From positions 62,001 to 126,000 of the forward strand of contig JBGTDX010000162.1 of NCBI GenBank assembly GCA_041748075.1: a stretch of DNA of 64,000 nucleotides. The letters are read 5' to 3'. The DNA comes from JBGSYJ01 sp041748075 (GTDB lineage Bacteria > Acidobacteriota > Thermoanaerobaculia > Gp7-AA8). This document shows positions 61,155-64,000 of the stretch, piece after piece (the stretch's first letter is position 1; each line of letters opens with the position of its first letter). The translations under genes and the position numbers were made by a program. The notes beneath the pieces were generated by a model, which was not told the DNA's origin, made no database searches, and saw only the letters and a list, made by a program, of their open reading frames with translations.

Positions 61155-61412
61155 ATGCTTCTACGCACGGCAGTTCTTCTTTCAATGGAGACGCCACCAA
61201 GAGGTCCCAGTTCATCTGGACCGCCGGCGCAGTCGGAAGCAGAGCCAGTGCGTATTTCGAGCACAGAAGTGCTCCGTCTTACGGATGGCATACCGGACAC
61301 CGTTCGGTTCCATGTGGAGAACATCTCTGCACACAAGGTTGTCTATGGCGTTTTTCATCTATCACTCGACGACGACCAGGTCATCAGTGGCTGGAAAGTA
61401 ACTCGCGGATAG
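61155..61412 (+). CDS. Cassette-encoded small protein (last cassette)
   Basis: 85 aa from ATG 61155. The C-terminal half (RLTDGIPDTVRFHVENISAHKVVYGVFHLSLDDDQVISGWKV) looks like a real beta domain. No attC is recognised after it, so the right boundary of the array is not exact. Function unknown. Confidence 0.55.
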   Translation: MLLRTAVLLSMETPPRGPSSSGPPAQSEAEPVRISSTEVLRLTDGIPDTVRFHVENISAHKVVYGVFHLSLDDDQVISGWKVTRG

Positions 61413-61604
61413 TTAGTACCCACCTCTGCCGAATCGGCGAGAAATACTTCTCCCGGAGCCTCCTGGGAGGTGGAGAGCAAGGCGATAAAAAGCTCTCAGG
61501 GAGGAATCGACGTGACGGTGGGATTGGACCTCATGGTCTTCGAGGATGGGGTTGCCCTCCCGATTTGAGCGGGTCCGCATTGGTCGCGGGGTTGACGAAG
61601 GTCT

Positions 61605-63587
61605 TCAGCCCAGTTCGCTCTGGGCCCGGAGTAGGGCAGCCACCAGGGCATCGATTTCGAACTTTGTGTTGTAAAAAGCCAAGGAAGGCCGGACCGAGGC
61701 TTCTAGTCCATAGTGCCGCAGGACCGGCTGAGCACAGTGGTGGCCAGCCCGGACCGCGATGCCCTGGCGATCCAGAAATCGTCCCAATTCCTGGGTTGGA
61801 ATTCCCGCCAAGGTGAAGGACACGACACTGACGCGTGTCGGAGAGCTGCCGATCATCCGCAAGCCGGGGATTTTTATGAGCTGATCCAGAGCGTACTGAA
61901 GAACTTCATGCTCGTGCCGGGAAGCAGCTTCAAAGCCGATCTTCTCGAGATAGTCGATGGCCGCTCCAAGGCCCGTGGCACCGGCAATGATAGGGGTCCC
62001 GGCTTCGAACTTGTAGGGAATGGGGGCGTAGATGGTTTCTTCAAAGCTGACCGTCTTGATCATGCTTCCACCCCCTTGCCAGGGCGGCATCTGATCGAGC
62101 AGATCGGCTTTTCCAAAGAGGACTCCAATACCGGTGGGAGCAAACAGCTTATGCCCTGAGAAGACGTAGAAATCGGCGTCGATTTCCTGAACGTTCGCCC
62201 GGAAATGGGGCACTGATTGGGCGCCATCGATGAGCACCCGAGCACCATAGCGATGCGCCATTTCGGTCATCTCGCGGACCGGAAGGACAGTTCCCAGGAC
62301 ATTGGAGACATGACTGAGGGCCACGATTCTGGTCCTGGGTCCGAGAAGTTTTTCGTACTCGTCCAGGATGACCTCGCCACGATCATTGATCGGGGCAACC
62401 CTGAGCTGGGCTCCTCGCTCCCTGGCCAGCAACTGCCACGGAACGATGTTGGAATGGTGCTCGAGCTCTGAAATCAGAATCTCGTCGCCGCGGTCCACGT
62501 GGCGCCGACCGAAGGCCTGCGCAACCAGATTAATGGCTTCCGTAGTCCCGCGGACGAAGATGATCTCATGGGCCGCCTGAGCGCCCAGGAACTGCTGCAC
62601 TTTCTTGCGCGCGTCTTCGTACGCATTGGTGGCCCTTTCCGCCAGGGTATGGGCGCCCCGATGCACATTCGAATTGTCGTTCTCGTAAAACCGCCGAACC
62701 TGATCGATCACCGACTGCGGCTTCTGGCTGGTGGCCGCACTGTCGAGCCAGATCAGTGGCTTGCCGTGGACTTCCTGTTGCAAGGCCGGAAAGTCCCGGC
62801 GTACGCTCTCCACATCGAAGCCGCGCTGCACTTCGGGGGTCGCGCCGGCCATCTGATCGCGGTTGAGAAAGTAGAGAGGAGATTCTTGTAACGGCGCGGT
62901 TGCAGTAGAGCTTCGGGGAACCGAACCGACCCGAAGCTCTTCAGCGCGGGGTTCCAACACACCCGTCGGCAGCCCGAGTTCGCGCAAGGACCTCTCCATG
63001 TAGCGCTGGCTCTCTCCCACGGCTTCCCGAAGCGATTGGCCGTGCGGGAGCTCGGAGAGTGACGGCGTTCTTTCACTCGCTCCCGAAACCACTCCGGTTC
63101 CGGGGAACACTGAAGAAACTCCGGAGGGGGATGCCAATCCCGGGTTCGGGTCGACCGGCAGGGGAGGTGTGCGCGCCCCCTGATGGGTGGCCAAAGCTCC
63201 AAGGTCCGGGTATTGGAAAGTCCGAGCGGGGTCTACTCCAGGTTCGGATGCCATCTTCCCTCGGCCCGCTTCCGGAGTTTCCGCCGACCGACCCTGGCTC
63301 ACCGGCGGCTCCGGATGCGGAGAGGTGGTAGGTATCGTCACTGCCGACTGGGTGGGGCTTCCACTCGGATCTGGAATCCGAGCGGTATAGGCGCTGTCGG
63401 CTCCATTGGCCTCCGGGACTGCAAGGGAAGGGTCGGGCAGAGCAACGGTGGCCGGCTGTGGCGGTTGCCTGACCGGGCCGCCCAGCAGGGCCGTTAGCTG
63501 ATTCCCCAACTGCTCGAGGACATCGGGATCGAGTTGCTCTCCGATCTGCCCAGGGCCGGGCGCCACACGGGGCTTAGTCGTAGTCAT
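61605..63587 (-). CDS. Family 2A encapsulin cargo: SufS-like cysteine desulfurase with disordered N-terminus
   Basis: 660 aa from ATG 63587, overlapping the shell-protein stop by 14 bp. Residues ~1-235 are Pro/Ser/Ala-rich and disordered (GPVRQPPQPATVALPDPS...) with short conserved-looking segments (LREAVGESQRYMERSLRELGLPTG). Residues ~250-660 form a SufS-type PLP enzyme: WLDSAATSQKP, NSNVHRGAHTLAERAT, EHHSNIVPWQ, the PLP Lys in SGHKLFAPTGIGVL and the catalytic Cys in RAGHHCAQPVL. Family 2A encapsulins load such enzymes through this N-terminus and store the released sulfur. Confidence 0.92.
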   Translation of the reverse strand: MTTTKPRVAPGPGQIGEQLDPDVLEQLGNQLTALLGGPVRQPPQPATVALPDPSLAVPEANGADSAYTARIPDPSGSPTQSAVTIPTTSPHPEPPVSQGRSAETPEAGRGKMASEPGVDPARTFQYPDLGALATHQGARTPPLPVDPNPGLASPSGVSSVFPGTGVVSGASERTPSLSELPHGQSLREAVGESQRYMERSLRELGLPTGVLEPRAEELRVGSVPRSSTATAPLQESPLYFLNRDQMAGATPEVQRGFDVESVRRDFPALQQEVHGKPLIWLDSAATSQKPQSVIDQVRRFYENDNSNVHRGAHTLAERATNAYEDARKKVQQFLGAQAAHEIIFVRGTTEAINLVAQAFGRRHVDRGDEILISELEHHSNIVPWQLLARERGAQLRVAPINDRGEVILDEYEKLLGPRTRIVALSHVSNVLGTVLPVREMTEMAHRYGARVLIDGAQSVPHFRANVQEIDADFYVFSGHKLFAPTGIGVLFGKADLLDQMPPWQGGGSMIKTVSFEETIYAPIPYKFEAGTPIIAGATGLGAAIDYLEKIGFEAASRHEHEVLQYALDQLIKIPGLRMIGSSPTRVSVVSFTLAGIPTQELGRFLDRQGIAVRAGHHCAQPVLRHYGLEASVRPSLAFYNTKFEIDALVAALLRAQSELG

Positions 63588-63999
63588 GGTAGTTGGAAAC
63601 CTCGACATTCTCGAGCACGCCGAGAGCGTCCTCAACTAGGGCGGCCACATTGAAATAAGCCGTCACCAGGTAGGAAGCGATGGCCTTCGTATTGATGCCC
63701 ATCATTCGGACGGACACTCCCGGAAGGATCTCACCAGGAATACCTGTCTGCTGCAATTTAACGACGCCCTGTTCCGATTGACCGGTCCTCATCAGCAGAA
63801 TGTTCGTGGTCGGTCCCTCGGCGCCCGCGGAAATCTCCAGTTTGTCGGAAGGAACGATGGGGACACCACGCCAGGTCAGGACCGGAACCCCATGCAGATT
63901 GGTGGTTGGAGGAGGGACTCCTCGTCTGGTGCATTCTCTCCCAAAGGCCGCAATCGCTCGCGGGTGAGCCAGGAAGAAGGCGGGTTTCTTCCAGACTCT
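63574..63999 (-). CDS. Family 2A encapsulin shell protein (SrpI-like), C-terminal part
   Basis: Only the last 141 residues are in the window; the 5' end lies beyond 64000. KKPAFFLAHPRAIAAFGREC, WRGVPIVPSDKL, TTNILLMRTGQSEQG, PGEILPGVSVRMMGINTKAIASYLVTAYFNVAALVEDALGVLENVEV and final NYHDYD match the SrpI shell protein. The protein adopts the HK97 capsid fold and self-assembles into an icosahedral compartment. Its stop overlaps the desulfurase start, so both are co-translated. Confidence 0.93.
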   Translation of the reverse strand, partial: RVWKKPAFFLAHPRAIAAFGRECTRRGVPPPTTNLHGVPVLTWRGVPIVPSDKLEISAGAEGPTTNILLMRTGQSEQGVVKLQQTGIPGEILPGVSVRMMGINTKAIASYLVTAYFNVAALVEDALGVLENVEVSNYHDYD

Positions 64000-64000
64000 G

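Larger units (their letters stand above)
58164..61413 (+). mobile_element. Integron cassette array without integrase (CALIN)
   Basis: Five same-strand cassettes are separated by attC-like sites at 58810-58908, 59309-59412, 60656-60715 and 60982-61081, preceded by a half-site at 58164-58216. Each site has a GTTRRRY-like R' box and a complementary 5' box, and can fold into a hairpin. The ORFs are short, have few upstream signals and differ in composition from neighbours. No tyrosine integrase (IntI) or attI is in the window. The array is flanked by the two-component genes and transposase remnant on the left and the encapsulin locus on the right. Confidence 0.8.

Noticed and set aside
61517..61566. 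18-codon ORF with a good ribosome-binding site between the cassette array and the desulfurase
   Set aside because: Too short, no conservation can be judged and no recognisable motif.
1..64000. tRNA or rRNA genes
   Set aside because: No cloverleaf with the usual T-loop sequence and no rRNA segment was recognised by eye; a covariance search would be decisive.

Overview
The window is GC-rich, densely packed bacterial DNA with many 4-bp start/stop overlaps and long co-directional operons. The gene content suggests a Gram-negative, aerobically respiring soil or sediment bacterium of the Acidobacteriota/Gemmatimonadota type: split b6-type cytochrome b, multihaem cytochrome c, CtaA/CtaB/Sco, HEAT and TPR proteins, DUF202/UPF0060 proteins, and many 'GTCATCCTGAGCGAAGCGAA'-type intergenic inverted repeats. 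The phylum is inferred, not proven. No rRNA, tRNA or CRISPR array was recognised.

Layout. (1) 1-7.1 kb: an ExeA-like ATPase tail followed by a chemosensory operon: CheW, a zinc-ribbon pseudo-receiver, a 750-aa HEAT protein, CheR, CheB, a coiled-coil/GAF protein and CheY. CheA and the receptors are not in view. (2) 7.1-11.2 kb: iterative repeats, a ZIP metal transporter, a small membrane-anchored protein, a four-cluster ferredoxin, a membrane HEAT protein and a VapBC toxin-antitoxin pair. (3) 11.2-25.7 kb: a respiratory supercluster: Rieske protein, cytochrome b in two pieces, a 1085-aa octahaem cytochrome c, a blue-copper lipoprotein, cytochrome c oxidase I, III, IV, two small membrane proteins and subunit II, then haem A synthase, haem O synthase, Sco and DUF420. 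(4) 26-31.4 kb: RDD protein, TPR protein, RidA, a matrixin-like protease and RsmA. (5) 31.6-38.9 kb: a thioredoxin-MoxR-DUF58-Bat operon. (6) 38.8-50 kb: a truncated DUF202 gene, CrcB, a 46-aa metallothionein, a CusCBA-type metal efflux operon, a sugar-phosphate mutarotase, small membrane proteins, and a decayed second metal-response locus in which a TolC fragment is joined to an ArsR fragment. (7) 50-57.8 kb: a secreted protein of unknown function, an ABC exporter with a LolA-like protein and a putative beta-barrel, and a two-component system.

(8) 57.9-61.4 kb: a transposase remnant followed by an integron-type cassette array without a visible integrase (a CALIN). Four complete attC-like sites and one half-site separate same-strand cassettes encoding a cupin lipoprotein, an unknown protein, a DUF418 membrane protein and two small unknown proteins. 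(9) 61.6-64 kb: a family 2A encapsulin locus on the minus strand: the C-terminus of an SrpI-like shell protein overlapping a SufS-like cysteine desulfurase whose roughly 235-residue disordered N-terminus fits a cargo-loading extension. This sulfur-storage nanocompartment and the adjacent cassette array are the most notable systems here.

Intergenic DNA carries several unrelated inverted-repeat families: heptad AGTTCTG/AGTTGTG repeats, a 39-bp AT-rich hairpin, and the GTCATCC... elements. Several fall inside operons, where their hairpins could affect transcript stability or read-through.
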